NCBI RefSeq assembly: GCF_001949145.1
Contig: NW_019091432.1
Span: forward strand, 238,800 to 293,596
Source of the DNA: Acanthaster planci
Lineage: Eukaryota; Echinodermata; Asteroidea; Valvatida; Acanthasteridae
DNA length: 54,797 nucleotides
Reading direction: 5' to 3'
Shown: piece after piece, positions 1 to 12,900 of the stretch
Position numbering within the stretch: position 1 is the first letter of the stretch
Layout: every line of letters begins with the position of its first letter
Program-made: the position numbers and the translations under genes
Notes under the pieces: model-generated
Told to the model about the DNA's origin: nothing
What the model saw: only the letters and a program-made list of their open reading frames with translations
The model's database searches: none

Positions 1-779
1 GTATTCCAACTGTCGACGCATACATAAAGGGCGCAACATGCTTCAACGTACTGAATGAGAAGGGAGTCAGGTTGGTGTACACGGTTCTTTCCTCGCCGTC
101 ACGTCTACAGCCTGGGTTTCTCTGGGATTCCCAGCTCGGTCCACATGTGAAGTGGGTTTTCAGTCTCTACCTGATTCCATTCAGGCTTCACCCAGAATAT
201 TTCCCTGGGGTTTTCCTGCCATCTCTTAAACTGTACTTGCTTCTCATTACGACCTACAGTGCCTGGAGCACTTTAGAGGAATCTTGGGTTTTACATTGTC
301 AGAAATGCTTAATGATAACAAAACGTTTCCCTCTTCTATTATGAATAGTCACTGAAAACTTAATCTTTTTCCACCACAGCCCATGTTTTTATAAGGACAG
401 TACCAAGTGTGTGAAGCAATAACAGTAACTTCACACTGCGCAATTCTTCAGGTCCAATTCACATAATATAAAAACTATAAAAAAAAACCAATTTTCAACG
501 ATCACTTCTAAGAATTGCTTTTATCTGCTCCGGGCAGAAAAAAAGAGGTTGGTTTTTTTACTCACTGCCTTTCTTTTGCCGATTGGGGTACACTTCAGCG
601 CGGGGCGGATTCCTACAATTTCAACAGAGTGTAACTCCATTTTTCTACATCCTATCACATCATTCGCTTCTACATGGAACATCTCTGCATCGCTACCAAA
701 ATGGATCTATTAGTAGCTTAACTGACAGATCATGGCGATGGTGATTCAAAGGGAACAGGTTGGAACCAAAGCACGTTAC
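1..779. other. Intron left of FOXRED2 exon 7
   Basis: Apart from the SINE-like copy at 83-235, I see no exon. A minus-strand open stretch at about 90-1 (after an acceptor-like ...cccttctcattcag) does not fit the phase 1 left by exon 7: that frame meets a stop at once. Confidence 0.5.
83..235 (+). repeat. SINE-like dispersed repeat, copy A
   Basis: This stretch, from GTTCTTTCC to the GGGGTTTTCCTGCC end, matches the reverse complement of 30607-30744 over most of its length (shared GGTCCACATxTG, CTACCTGATTC and CTGGGGTTTTC blocks). Two diverged copies in one window on opposite strands mark a dispersed repeat. It lies in the intron after FOXRED2 exon 7. The open frames across it (for example 72-344) are by-products. 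Confidence 0.6.
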
Positions 780-907
780 CTGAGAAGTCCTTGCCGTACT
801 CCATGGAGACCACAATAACTTGGCTGGCATTCAGCCTGGTGACGGAGGAGAGCTCTGGGAGTAATTTCAGCGGAAACTCCTCGATGTACTCATACTCCAT
901 ACCATCA
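780..907 (-). CDS. FOXRED2: FOXRED2 coding exon 7, last one in the window
   Basis: Acceptor ...tttttgtgactgaag; donor TTCTCAG|gtaacg. Residues 462-503, with [16 protein letters not shown] and [11 protein letters not shown], match the family region that follows exon 6. It leaves phase 1. I could not find the next exon between 1 and 779, so it is presumably off the left edge. Confidence 0.88.
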
Positions 908-3900
908 CTTCAGTCACAAAAAAGCAACAACATTTTCACGAACGTTAGCCTAGCAAGTAAAGACTTCATTATTAATACCCTGACACCACCACACATATGT
1001 GGTTAGCATTCTAATTGTTTGTTTCCCTATGTCTGTATATATACATGTATATATATATGATTTTTATTGAACAACATAAATGTTTTATGTAAGCTGTTAT
1101 GTAATTCAGCCCTCAGGCTGCTGTAAGCAGTGTTGTTTAAAAAACACAAAAATTACAAAAACAAAAACAGATTCATCTTACTGGTTCTTACAGTGTCACA
1201 TAAACTCAGCGCAGGGTCTAATTCTAATTTTACAACCCTGCTCATCAAAAATGATAAATCTTTACACAAGGAGACTCAGCCTGTGTGTATACACATAACC
1301 TCCACTTCTGCACCATGTGCTCAAAAATCGTCAAGAGTTTCTTTGTTGCAAGTGTATGCAGAGAATACAGACCATAAGTAGCAGACCATAAGCATGGAAT
1401 TCTAAAGCCACCAAAAATGGGACCCGCTCTGCAAAAAGGTGTATTAAGTCACGCAATGCAAAAATGTGTTATGGCCCATTCCATGTGCCGAGGATGAAAA
1501 TATTTGGAATATTTTGAGGCCAACTGCTAGACCAGAAAGCCTCTGTTGCAAAGGAACACCAAGAGAGTGTCTAATTTAAGTCTAATGTTTCTCAAAACAA
1601 AATGAAATTATACGAATATGCAAATGGCAAATAACTCCAAAATGCAAAATGCCACTGGGATGAATTATATATCAAATAAAAGCTAGGATGTGAGCAATTT
1701 GATTATACACACATAACTCAAATTCCAAAAAATGTGACATAATACACCTTTATGTAGAGCCAGTCACAAATCATACAAATGAGCCCAGCTCGTAATCCGA
1801 ATCTCCCATTTATTCCGGGCACTTGTTTCTTTACACTTACCTATGTAAGATAATGATATCAGCCAGGATGCCAAACATCTGATAGGTTCCTGAAGCTTCA
1901 TTGATCCTCTTGATGATGTGGTTGATGAGTTCTGTGATTGGTAATCTGACGGAGGGCCATGGCACAGATTGGTAGCGGGCTTCGAGAATTCGAAATAAGG
2001 CACGAGCTGAAAAAAAGAGTGAAAAAAAAAAATAAAGTGGATTTGACAATCTTCAGACTGTAAGGCACACCAGGAACTCTTCTGGTAAAACAACAATTTT
2101 CTTTAGTAAGTGGAATGTTGGAAGAATTAATCACATTGTTCCCCGAAGGGTGTTTGTGAGAATGAAATGTTCATAGCTGTCTATATATAATCTGCATCTT
2201 GCTTTTGAGCACCTTTATCTATATGTAAATTTACCAAAATATTCTAATAATAATAAGATAGATTTATATAGCGTATTTTATCATGTACGCATGTATAAGC
2301 TGTCTGCGTAAAAGGCTCTTTATCAGTAAGGTACTCTTTACTTTATCAATAAATATAATGTACACATACAAAAATTGAAACTGAAAAAAAAAATTAAACT
2401 GACATATACATGTTAGCTACCCAGTACATGTAAAAAGGCTCTTTACTCTCTCAGCTCCTCTGCATATATGTATTTGGTTACATGGAGAAGCCCTACACCA
2501 CCCTTGAGAGGTAAGCAAGAACATTCTCAGCAGATTAAATGATGGATCAAAATGCACATACATGCATACCTGCACATGAGATAAAGCGAGTAGATAACCT
2601 GACTTCCTATGAACTTTTCAGGAGCAGCCCATGAATACTCCAACAAGAAACCTAATTCCCCTCCCCCCAAAACACCCCACTGAGTTCATACTGACCTTCT
2701 AGCAGATACACACACTCAGTCTTTAGGCCGCCTCCTCCACCCCCCCCCATCTCGCAGTCAACTTACCAGTGTATCGGAATCCGTGGATGAATCCTCCGGC
2801 CGATTTGCGGTAATCCACAGCGTGGGATAACGCCCCGGCAAAGAACAGGTCCGGCACGTCCACGGACTCGTAGTTGGCAAACATCTTGGGGTATTTTTTC
2901 AGCTTCTTCCTTCCCCTGTGCGGTTTGGTATCACTGCGAAAACCAAGCAGATGTGATGTCATCTGTTTCCACTGCCATACTCATAAAAAATTGCTATACT
3001 AGCCTCATGTCCCATTTGTTTTTTAAGACACACTGCTACATGCAACAAACTGCAACTCATCTGCAACAAGGACCCGGCTGAATGCAATAAAATACAATAT
3101 AGCTGCAGCTGAAGTCACGAAAAAAGATTCAGTGACATATGGGAGTACACCTAGCTTCACTTATGCCACATTTTATTGTGCAAGTCGTGCAACAAATTCT
3201 GACACATTTCATGAAAGTCATGCACTGCGCAAGTCCACAACTTTGGCAACAAATCGTGGCATATCTTATACAATCTTTTCACGTGGAGTAAGTTGTGCCA
3301 AACAAATGAACAGTTCAACAAACTAATCATGTTCAGCTGAGATTCACTGTACATGTAGCTCAACTTAACAGCAAGGTTTACATGAAAAATGTACAGTTTT
3401 GGGTTTTGGAAGGTTGTGCCACAGGTTGTCAAATGGAAGTACTTGTAATTGTACTTGTAATTTTTGGCCTATACACAATCCACTTCGAGTGTGTACCCAA
3501 TGTTCCAAATTGTGGTGACTGCTACATGTGAAGCAAAGATCGTATAGTGCCGCGTTGTGGCGCAAGATGGAGAACTTCACCGTGAATACACGTAAAACAT
3601 TGTCATCGCATGGGCGCCATTTGAGCAAGCGATATGCCTGCGCAGTGCACATTTTTAATGCAAAGGCGCAGGCGCCACGGCAGGCATGTACACCTGGTGC
3701 GCCCGCGCCTGTGCATTACCGTGAACCGAGCAGGCGTATTGCCTGCTCAAATGGTGCCCCGTAGTAATTACACCTTCTGGGCAGAGTATCCATCTTGCGC
3801 CTTCGGCGCTATATGATCTTTGATGTGAAGCAAGCAAATAATTGCACCATATTTGTGTACAGAACATATGAAGCAGGAAGAAGTCTCAAAGGGCAAAGAA

Positions 3901-6900
3901 ACCAATTCCAATTTTAAAAGTAATGAGACAGCTGTTAAGCTTCATTCCAAAGACAGAAATCTGGTCTCCAGTCAAATTAAGCTACATTTCAATGTCTCCA
4001 CTACAATTAATTCTGAAGGCTGGTACTGATCTTGTTGGGGGCATTATTGCCAGTGAGACCATCAAGAGCTCCCGTTGGTGGGCATCTTTTACTCACTCGT
4101 TAAAAATGTTATTGTCATACTTGAAGCCCATGCAACGTATGATCTTGTCATAGGGCTCCCTCAGGGCAAAATTATCCGGCATGATGCGAGTCATGTGACT
4201 GTTGATATCCGAGTCAGTCACGTTCTCCTGTAGGACTGCCTCCAGTTCGTATTGATCCACCAGGATCAGACGGCCGTCCGTCCGTTTCAGGATGGCCATC
4301 TCACGAATGTCGCCCTCAAGGATGCCATCTAAGGACTTCAGCTGGTACGTGTCTAGAAGGCCATTGTTGACGGCTCTGTGACAAATACGAAATGACCACA
4401 AAACTGTATTAAATTACAGGATTGCTAACTTGTCATTCCGCATGTAACAAAGTTTTGAAGCCATCCTGTGTGCTGACATTTTGCATTCATGTGCTTATTT
4501 GTAGAACATGAATTAAGATAAAATGTATTCTGGACCATGTACTCTAACTCAAAAGAACAACATACATGTATGCAAATAACATACAACACATTTTTTTATC
4601 AAAACTCTGATGCATTCAAAGTCTTCAGTATCTGCAGTGCAACGTGCACGCCTTTGTGCTATATACGGCCATGGAGCAAAACAGAAAGCTCACAGTCATT
4701 TATTGACTGAGCCCTCAGGTTTGGGCCAAATCAGTTTTGTTGACTATTCATTTGAGAATCAAGGCACAGACATGGGTGTGTTAACAGCTGTACCAAAGCC
4801 ACACAAAATTTGGAGTCTTTAATGGGTTTGTACACACACACACACACACATGGATGCACCCAGACTTCACTTTGCACACCATTACGAACCACTCACTCCA
4901 CCCTCACTACCCAGAGAAAAGAATAAAGCAAAGCAAACTGAACTAGAACAAACACAGAATGAAAGAATTCCAAAAAAGAATCCATAAGATCCAGGGAACA
5001 CAAAGTGACTGAAAAAGGAACAGATAATAGTACATGTATATGTACGTGACAGTGAAAACAGAAAATTAAACTGCTTAATTTGCATATGCATGGTCTGATT
5101 CCCACTTCACTTGAACCCAAAGCAATTTCATGAAACTTAACTTTACGAAGTTGCATGTACATGTAAATATAGTTTCATTGCCATATTCACATTTAGCACA
5201 TTTATATTTGCTTCCCAGTAAAATCCACAAGAGGTAAAAACTGGCATTTTTGCTTGATTAAAAAAAAATAACAAAAACCACAGAAATTCACAGAAAAGTA
5301 CAACAAACCTTTACACATGCACTGTATGTATTTTGAAAACATCAACAAATACTGTACATGTAAGTCAAAGCAACCCACCTCAAATCCCCGACATAATGTG
5401 TTTCCCAAGCCATTCTCAGGCGTGACCTTGCAACCATATGAATGACGTTGGTCGACCCCAAAATGTGATCGGCCGTCTCAAACGCCGAATTGCCCCTTCC
5501 CAGAATCAGGATGCTCTTTCCTTCAAACTCGTCAGGGTCTAAGGAGACAGTTCTGTAGCCTTCAGTGTGTTGGATGCCTTCAAAATGAGGTTCATGGGGT
5601 AAGGACAGGCCACTGCTAAGGATCAGGATTCTACAATGGAAGACAAAGACTAAACTATGTAAACGGCACTTCTACTTTATAATGCTTCATTTTGCATATG
5701 CCCTATCAGACAAGGTATTTTTGTCTGCATGATACTTAGTTTGCAGTGTCCAAGAGTTGATTTCTAACCTAAACAGTGTGCAAGTTACTGGTACTTGGCT
5801 GTGGCTATGGTTGTGGCTGCAGCCACTTCCCATAGAGTCATGATTAATTTTGAGCCACAGCCCAGCACCTCAGACACAGCCCTAATCCACTCCCCGTACT
5901 CAGCTGTACAATAAGTTATGAAATTCTTACACATGTACACATACATGCACATGGTTCTTGTGAGACATTTTAAGGTCCAATTCAGCAAAGCACTCTTGTG
6001 TCAAAAATTCCAATGGGAGTTTTTATTCAATAATTAAACATTTAAAGAGCACCTTTTCTTTCTTTTCTTTCTCTTTTTGAATTTTGAAATTGTGTAGACT
6101 AAAAAACAAAAAATAAAAGTTCAACACTGTCCCTTGTCATTGTGAGTTATACTGTAAGTACATATGCATGTACAAACATGTACATGTACAAATCCATCCA
6201 ATCTACTTTTTCAAATAAATGACATGTTGAAGCAGAAGCTACAGACCCCTACGGGAACAAATCAATCAAAAAACCCTACTTTCCAAAATACACGTTGTGA
6301 CTCAATTTCCAGAGCTGTCACTATGACAACACAGTATCCACATCCATCACAACGGGACCCTGTACCGGCCGGACACTTAACCCTATTTCTCTGCACGTCA
6401 CATTGCATCAGTTCCATCCTGCGCTCGGCTAAATGTCAGGTCTCCAACGCAGGAGGATTTATGTTTTCCATCCAGAGAACACTGCGTCGTCATCTTCCAA
6501 GGAGAGCAATTGAAAACAGTTACCGACATCATACACCTGAGTTCATTCCGGATGGAATTGAACAGCAGGGACCGACACTGACTAGCATGATAGGTGTGCA
6601 CACTGAAATCGTAGTGGGACCGTCCCGGGCTACAAACATAAAGCTATTTTCAATCTCGGCTGTTCCCCACTCAGAAAAAGACGGAGAGGAAAACAATTCT
6701 TTGTATTAACGTAAGGCCGCAAAGTAATGGAATAGTTGATCCTATTGGAAAAAGAAAGAAAAACAGGTACAGTGTAGAAGATGTTGTGCAATGCGCAGAA
6801 ATAACTTGAAGATTGAAGGCCATTGCTACGCAAGATGCTGTTCAGTGAACCAAAAATTTAATCAGCGCCAACGCAATCGATAGTAGCATTAATGGATTTT

Positions 6901-9900
6901 GTTTTTCCGCAGGGGTATACGCTGGTTTATCCCACTGCCTACGTGCTCTTCACAATGTCCACGTGGCTGGCTGACTGCACAGTCTCATTTCACGAAGTAC
7001 AGTTAATCAGAATGTACCGATTTCTTTAATCAATCCCCTGTCTAGACATACTTCTGCAGAAATGAGTAATACAAATCCTAATTTCTCCTAAAAGCCACGA
7101 CGCGAGTCGAATCTTCCACTCCCCAAAGGTAAGACCTCGGGATTTCAAACAACAAATACAGAGCCACGAGGATCAAAAGTGTTTATTATGGCAGCCTTGG
7201 ATTTCGTCAGTAAAGATACAACAACATCAGTAACAAATGAACTTGAGGAGACAATTTTTTTTTTATTTTTCAGTTACAAACACACTTTGGTTTAGTGATA
7301 CCGATTTCAGGATTTTGGGTACATATACCAGTACTTGTACGTGCATGGTACCTGCAGGGTACATTGTATGTGTATGTGCTGTATACCGTACTTTACACAA
7401 ATGTATTTGTATTTTGTTCAAATTGTACAAAAAAAATCACTCATAAACAAGGTACATGTACAGGAGAGCACATCAACGTCTCGCCCACCCAAGAAAAGTC
7501 CAATCTTTGTAATTCAATATTTAAATGTAGAACTTTCCATTCAATCAAATCTTAGTCTTTGGCTGCACCAAATTCCCATAAAGCTGAGAAAAAATCAGAA
7601 GAAAAAGTAACTTTTGGGCATAATTGTAATGACATCCATTCAACTGCCTTTGTTGTGACTTTGCAATGTTCCTTTAAAATGCAACTTTGCGACCAAAGGA
7701 CAGAATTGTTCCCTTCTTTATGTAAGTTATTTTCACCTCCAAATATTTAATTTCGAAAACAAATATTTCATAATATAAGATCTGGTACAGCCCTGCCAAG
7801 AAGGCCTGCACATGTGCACAGTGTTAAAAGCACGCTAACAGTAAAACTAATTAAAGCAAATTTACATCACGCCGAGGAAGCTGTTTGGAAATTGGCTTTT
7901 GCTGATGCAGCTGACGACGGCACAGATTGAGACAACTTCTGCAAAAAACAGGTAGGAATGACTAAAAAACAAACCAAAACCAAAGGTACATTTGGGAGGG
8001 ATGCAAGAGGATACGAGCGAGTACACATACCAGACCAGGGGGACTGAGAATGATGATGCTATGACAGGATGCTGTCCAAGGGGAAATAAAAGATAATCAG
8101 TCTAGGAGGGCTGGTGACAGGTCAGGGGGAGCAGACGCAAACGATAAAAGCTGACAAGCCAAAACTGGACGACGTCTTACCACCCTTAGATATGAAGACA
8201 TACATGTAGCCTACCCCAGCTTACAACGTACCAATCAGATCATTTACAAATGTATGGATTCAGATGCACAATACATGGATGTCCATGGGTGCCAGTGCGT
8301 ATCACCTATGACAGCAGGTACATGTACCTTAATGGCAAATTTTGGAGGCTCCAATACATGTACATGTATGCCATCATAAGTGTGCCCAATCTTTCATCTT
8401 TATCCATGAAATAAACATCAATCGCTCAGAGAAATTCAGAAAACAGATGAATCATTTTGTACTTTGTAGCCAGGGTGAATCTTATCCCTTCCAACACATA
8501 TTTTACTTGACCAAACAGCACTTGAGGGCTCGTTCCTTTTTTTTTTGCTGTCGTTTTTTGTCTCTGCCAAGGGGCGCTCATGCCCGCGTAAGACAGGATT
8601 CAATTTCCGGGACGACAGATTCACAATGTTAAGAACAGCAGTTCAGGCAGGTGACACCAGCTGTCAAAAGCACAGATGTGGAATTCTAATTATTGTCTTG
8701 TGAGAGTGGATTGTTTGCTCTGAAACAAATTTTTCCAGATAAGAGCACAGAGAAATTTTAATACCCGGAGAATTAATGCACTGTACATCCCCCTCAAAAA
8801 AGAAGGGAGGTGATTCCACAGGGATTATGTTTCCTAGTATTACAAAATGCTACTTTTGTAACCATTTTTGTTTAATTGCTACTTTCCTACCATTAAATGG
8901 GAAAAACACAGGTAATAAAACGTTCATTGAGCACTAATGAGATGGTGCATGGTGAAATGAAGTGAAAGTGGAAAGAGGAGAAAAAAAAGCACTACGAAGG
9001 AAAAAACCTCCACTTGTAAATCTGTCGCCGGTTGATGCTTCATTTGCTAAATGCTGTCTCCTACTGTTGTCCACCCGACCGGAAATTGATTTTTCATTAC
9101 ATGTGCTTGCTGAATGCTATTTCCTCAAGTCTTGCCCCAAAAACACTGACAGGGAAAAAAAATTGTCATAATTTACATTTCTACAGCATGCTGACGCTAC
9201 AAGTGTGGGAGCCAATCTACATGTATGCATGTTTGACCCATTTGCCCTGACAGAGCCTTAAAAGCGCAACTTAAATCTGAATTGTGACAAATTGCGAGCA
9301 GTATCTGTGGCAAGCGAACCAAAGCTTGCAGGGAAAAAATTCAGCGCCAATAAAAGAGAAAGGGATCGAATTTCGAACCTGTTCTGATTTTTTTTTTTGG
9401 GGTAGCAGACCGATTTAGTCAATGAACCTGGTTTACAGATGAAGGCATGACACTGTGCGTGGCTGACGGATGTGACTACACACGCCAAGTCAGGTTTAAT
9501 AGGATGAAACTGCACTATGACACGCCACTCCATCCACCCAGAAATCTCAATCCTTCCTCCCTCCTTTCCCAGAACATTCTGGAGGGCTTGATGGACAATG
9601 CAAGCTCTGAAACTGGAGAGGGAAAATGAGGTAAATTTCGCAGCTGAATACCAAAGACCCAGATCCTTTGCCCTGCATGTGCATCCATGTACACGTAATA
9701 ACCAAGGTGAAATCTATGTCTGATGGCTACTGGTACATACATGTAGGAAATCTAATATGCACAGACACTCCAACCCAAAAGAGCCAGGGGAGAGAGTTTT
9801 GCATGTTGTATCTACACCGCAGGGAATAATTTTCAGCCAAAAATTTGCATAGCAAATCTGCTACACGAAATAATCTTTGCATAAAAGTTGGATACACTTG

Positions 9901-12900
9901 TACAGCATTTTCCTTCATGTAATGGGAGTGCAAATTTACAGCACACAATTAAAACATGACAAAAACATCCATAAATAAATCCAGAGTCCACTTCCAAACA
10001 ATTCCAGTTATTCCATGTCCAAAACCACGATGAATCCACACAGAGTCTAGTCCAAATTGAACGATCGAGTTGAGAGTAATGTAAAGTTAAGAACGCAACT
10101 GGACAGTGCACATGCAACGATAATAGGGAGTTTAAGATTCCACAATGCCCAATCACGGCACGGCCAAACAGAGCCAAACAGACATGCGTGTAAATTCTTT
10201 AGTGAGCATACTCAGTTGCTGCGGCCAGTGCGTCGCCTTCAATGTGACAAGTTTTTGCTTTTTCACGTCGTTGCTTGGCCATCGCGTCCGCGTAGTGGTT
10301 CGGTCTGCGATATGAAATCTTAAACTCCCTAGTTAGTTGACTATATGTGCACTGCACAGCACTGCAGGCAATGAATCAAATCAACTGTCATGGTCCGGTT
10401 AGAAGGTTACTGTAGTACTCCTTGCCGCTAGTGCATTATGTGCTATGGCTAGTGTGAAAGTCGAGACTGATTAGCAGCTCAAAGCTTATTCATGGCAGTA
10501 TTCTTTCCTGCACAAATTGTGCTGTGGAGAAACACGATTTTCCCTTGAATTTATTCATTGGAAAATGGCACAATTAATTGATAAGCTGGTCTAAGCTGAG
10601 TTTGTAATAAGCACGAGAAAGGAGCATGTCAGAAGGGGACATCATGATTGGATAGCTATGTCTGGCCAGGAGTACGTCATGCAAGCACACATTCTCATTG
10701 GAGGTCACTCCAGTTCTGCCACTCGCATTATGAATAATTCAGTGATTCGGTGGTAAGCATTTACATGTACATGTAATTCCATAATGGCCAATTTTGTACT
10801 ATAAACGAGAGTTGACTGTATATTATAGGCTTACCGAGTGTTTTCATTGTGTTATTGGCAAGAATCCAGATTACAGGGCCAGTGATCGCAGAGAGTGTCA
10901 CTCTCTTGTACTAAATGAATTTGCCCTTAAACATGTACATGTATGTTTCTGGTTGCATCGCAGCAACTGTAATTCATAAAAAAAGTGCATAGCAAATAGC
11001 TGAAAATGCATCGCGAATTGCGATAAGATACCGGGAAAATTATTCCCTGCACCGTACACGTAGTTTGAAAAATCTGGGGACACTGTTCTTTAAGAAAGTC
11101 AGTTTTTTGAATGGAGATAGAGTGATGTACATGTACAGGTAATTCTTTAATTGATGAAGAATCGCTTAAATCATTAATGACAGTATACATGTATCGTACA
11201 TGTATATAACTGCAAACTGTGATATCTACCATACTGGTACATGCAAATGGGCTAAACTCTGCAGATAGAAAGTTTAAAGAGAATCTGACACTGAGAGGGC
11301 ATGCACATGTAGGCCCAACTCGTACCTGTGAAGGATGGCAATCCTGGTATTTTCGGATTAGAAAAGGACAGACTGTCCTGATGAGCCAACATACCGTTAG
11401 TATGGTTAACTCATTAAGCCGGTATCTCCGGTTTCAATGGCACGACATAGCTGAGAGCATATCTACTCCCAATGGATGGGATGCTGGTCCGTGGTAGATT
11501 ACTCCCAAGCTAATTTGAGTACCCACAAATACTCCTGCTTCCAGGAAAAGTATGGAAAAAGTGGCTTGCCCAATGACACAAAATATACCCAGCTTATTCA
11601 AACCCCTGGCCGCGGCCCGATGCATAAACCTGTAACTACGATGTACATGTACTCACACTTTTAGCCACACTCCCCTGATTGTCCTGCAAGATGGCAAAAC
11701 CATTTTGAACTTATTTGATATGCATGCAATGAAGTAACCAGTGTTTGAAACATTTTTTTTCTTACAGCAGAAGCAGATCGAGAAGATAAATATTTTCACG
11801 CTCAATCTACACGCACATCTGCCATGCCAACACTGCGCTTTAAAACACACAATGTATGTATTTCCTTTTTGGTCAAAGATAACATTGCGTGATATGCGTA
11901 CAGCGCAAACAGTATTCAATGTCTTCCCTCTGCACACATCTTACCTGCATGAATAACCGTAGCCGTCTTGATCCTGGAAAGTAAACGTTCCGTTGTTTGC
12001 AGAGCGGCTGATGTTTTGAACGTTGGTGTTGTACTTGATGTTGAGTTGTAGTTTCCGGGCGTAGTCGTTGAGGTACCGAACATAAGTGTCGGCATGAGGG
12101 AAGAAGTCTTTGGAATAATATCTGAGGAGGAAAAATACACGTTGTTTTTTTCTTGCGCTAGTAAAGGAGTTAGCATTTCAAAGTTGCTTTCTTTGGGGAT
12201 TCTGCAACCAAGAGCATGAAAATTCTGAAGGATTTTCTCTTTAAAGAAAATATTTGAAGAAAAAGTGTGGTACATGATTTAAAAAGGCAGTTTTAACTAA
12301 AGGCATTCGTGAAAAGAATTTTTACTGTGAAGGACAAAGACAAGGGCAGATCTAGAACTGATGGCGATGGGGAGAGAGAAGCTTGTCACGGAGGACCCAA
12401 AACTTAGGAAACTTTTTTCATGCAACCTTTTTTGGCCTCTCTGCGGGGTGAGGCTACATTTTGGGGCCCTCTTTACAAGCTTTTGGGAAGAAGGTAATTG
12501 GGAAAATTGTAAACAGAAACAGGGGAGGAGGACAAGGCCCTGGTTGAGGTTGCCTCTCCCCCCCCACCCAGATCTGCCGTAGACGAAGATGATCAGGAGA
12601 GAGATAAGGACGTAAATTATACTTACTTCATCTGCAAGCTTTCGTCATCACTCAATAAGGAGTTCCAGTCATGCCTTAAGTTGAATTCCTTGTTGGTCTT
12701 GCCGGTATGCCTCTTGTTGATGCTGATCAGCTTGCGGTGTCGTGGGTAGGTCACAAAGAAAGCGCCGCTGGTGTTGGCCTTCTCCAGGATCACGTAGTCC
12801 CGTCCCGCCCGTTCCAGAAAGAAGCCCATCTGGAGCCCTCCTGGGCCTGCACCCACGATGCAGTACTGCCATGCCCGCTCCGCATGGTTGGTGTGCCAGC

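Larger units (their letters stand above)
5631..11944. other. FOXRED2 intron 2 (about 6.3 kb)
   Basis: Holds the MITE fragment at 5795-5886 and the TIR element at 10124-10331. A 181-codon plus-strand open frame (6164-6709) is the longest frame here but has no family resemblance, starts inside a TACATGTA tract, and has no codon-use support, so I do not call it. No other signal was seen. Confidence 0.55.

Noticed and set aside
1-90. Minus-strand open stretch after an acceptor-like site, considered as FOXRED2 exon 8
   Set aside because: With the phase left by exon 7 the first codons include a stop, and the residues do not resemble the FOXRED2 C-terminal region.
3634-3816. Arg-rich open frames at 3.6-3.8 kb
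   Set aside because: Both strands give similar frames because the DNA is a foldback element.
6164-6709. 181-codon plus-strand open frame in FOXRED2 intron 2
   Set aside because: Starts in a TACATGTA tract, has no recognisable domain, and shows no splice or codon-use support.
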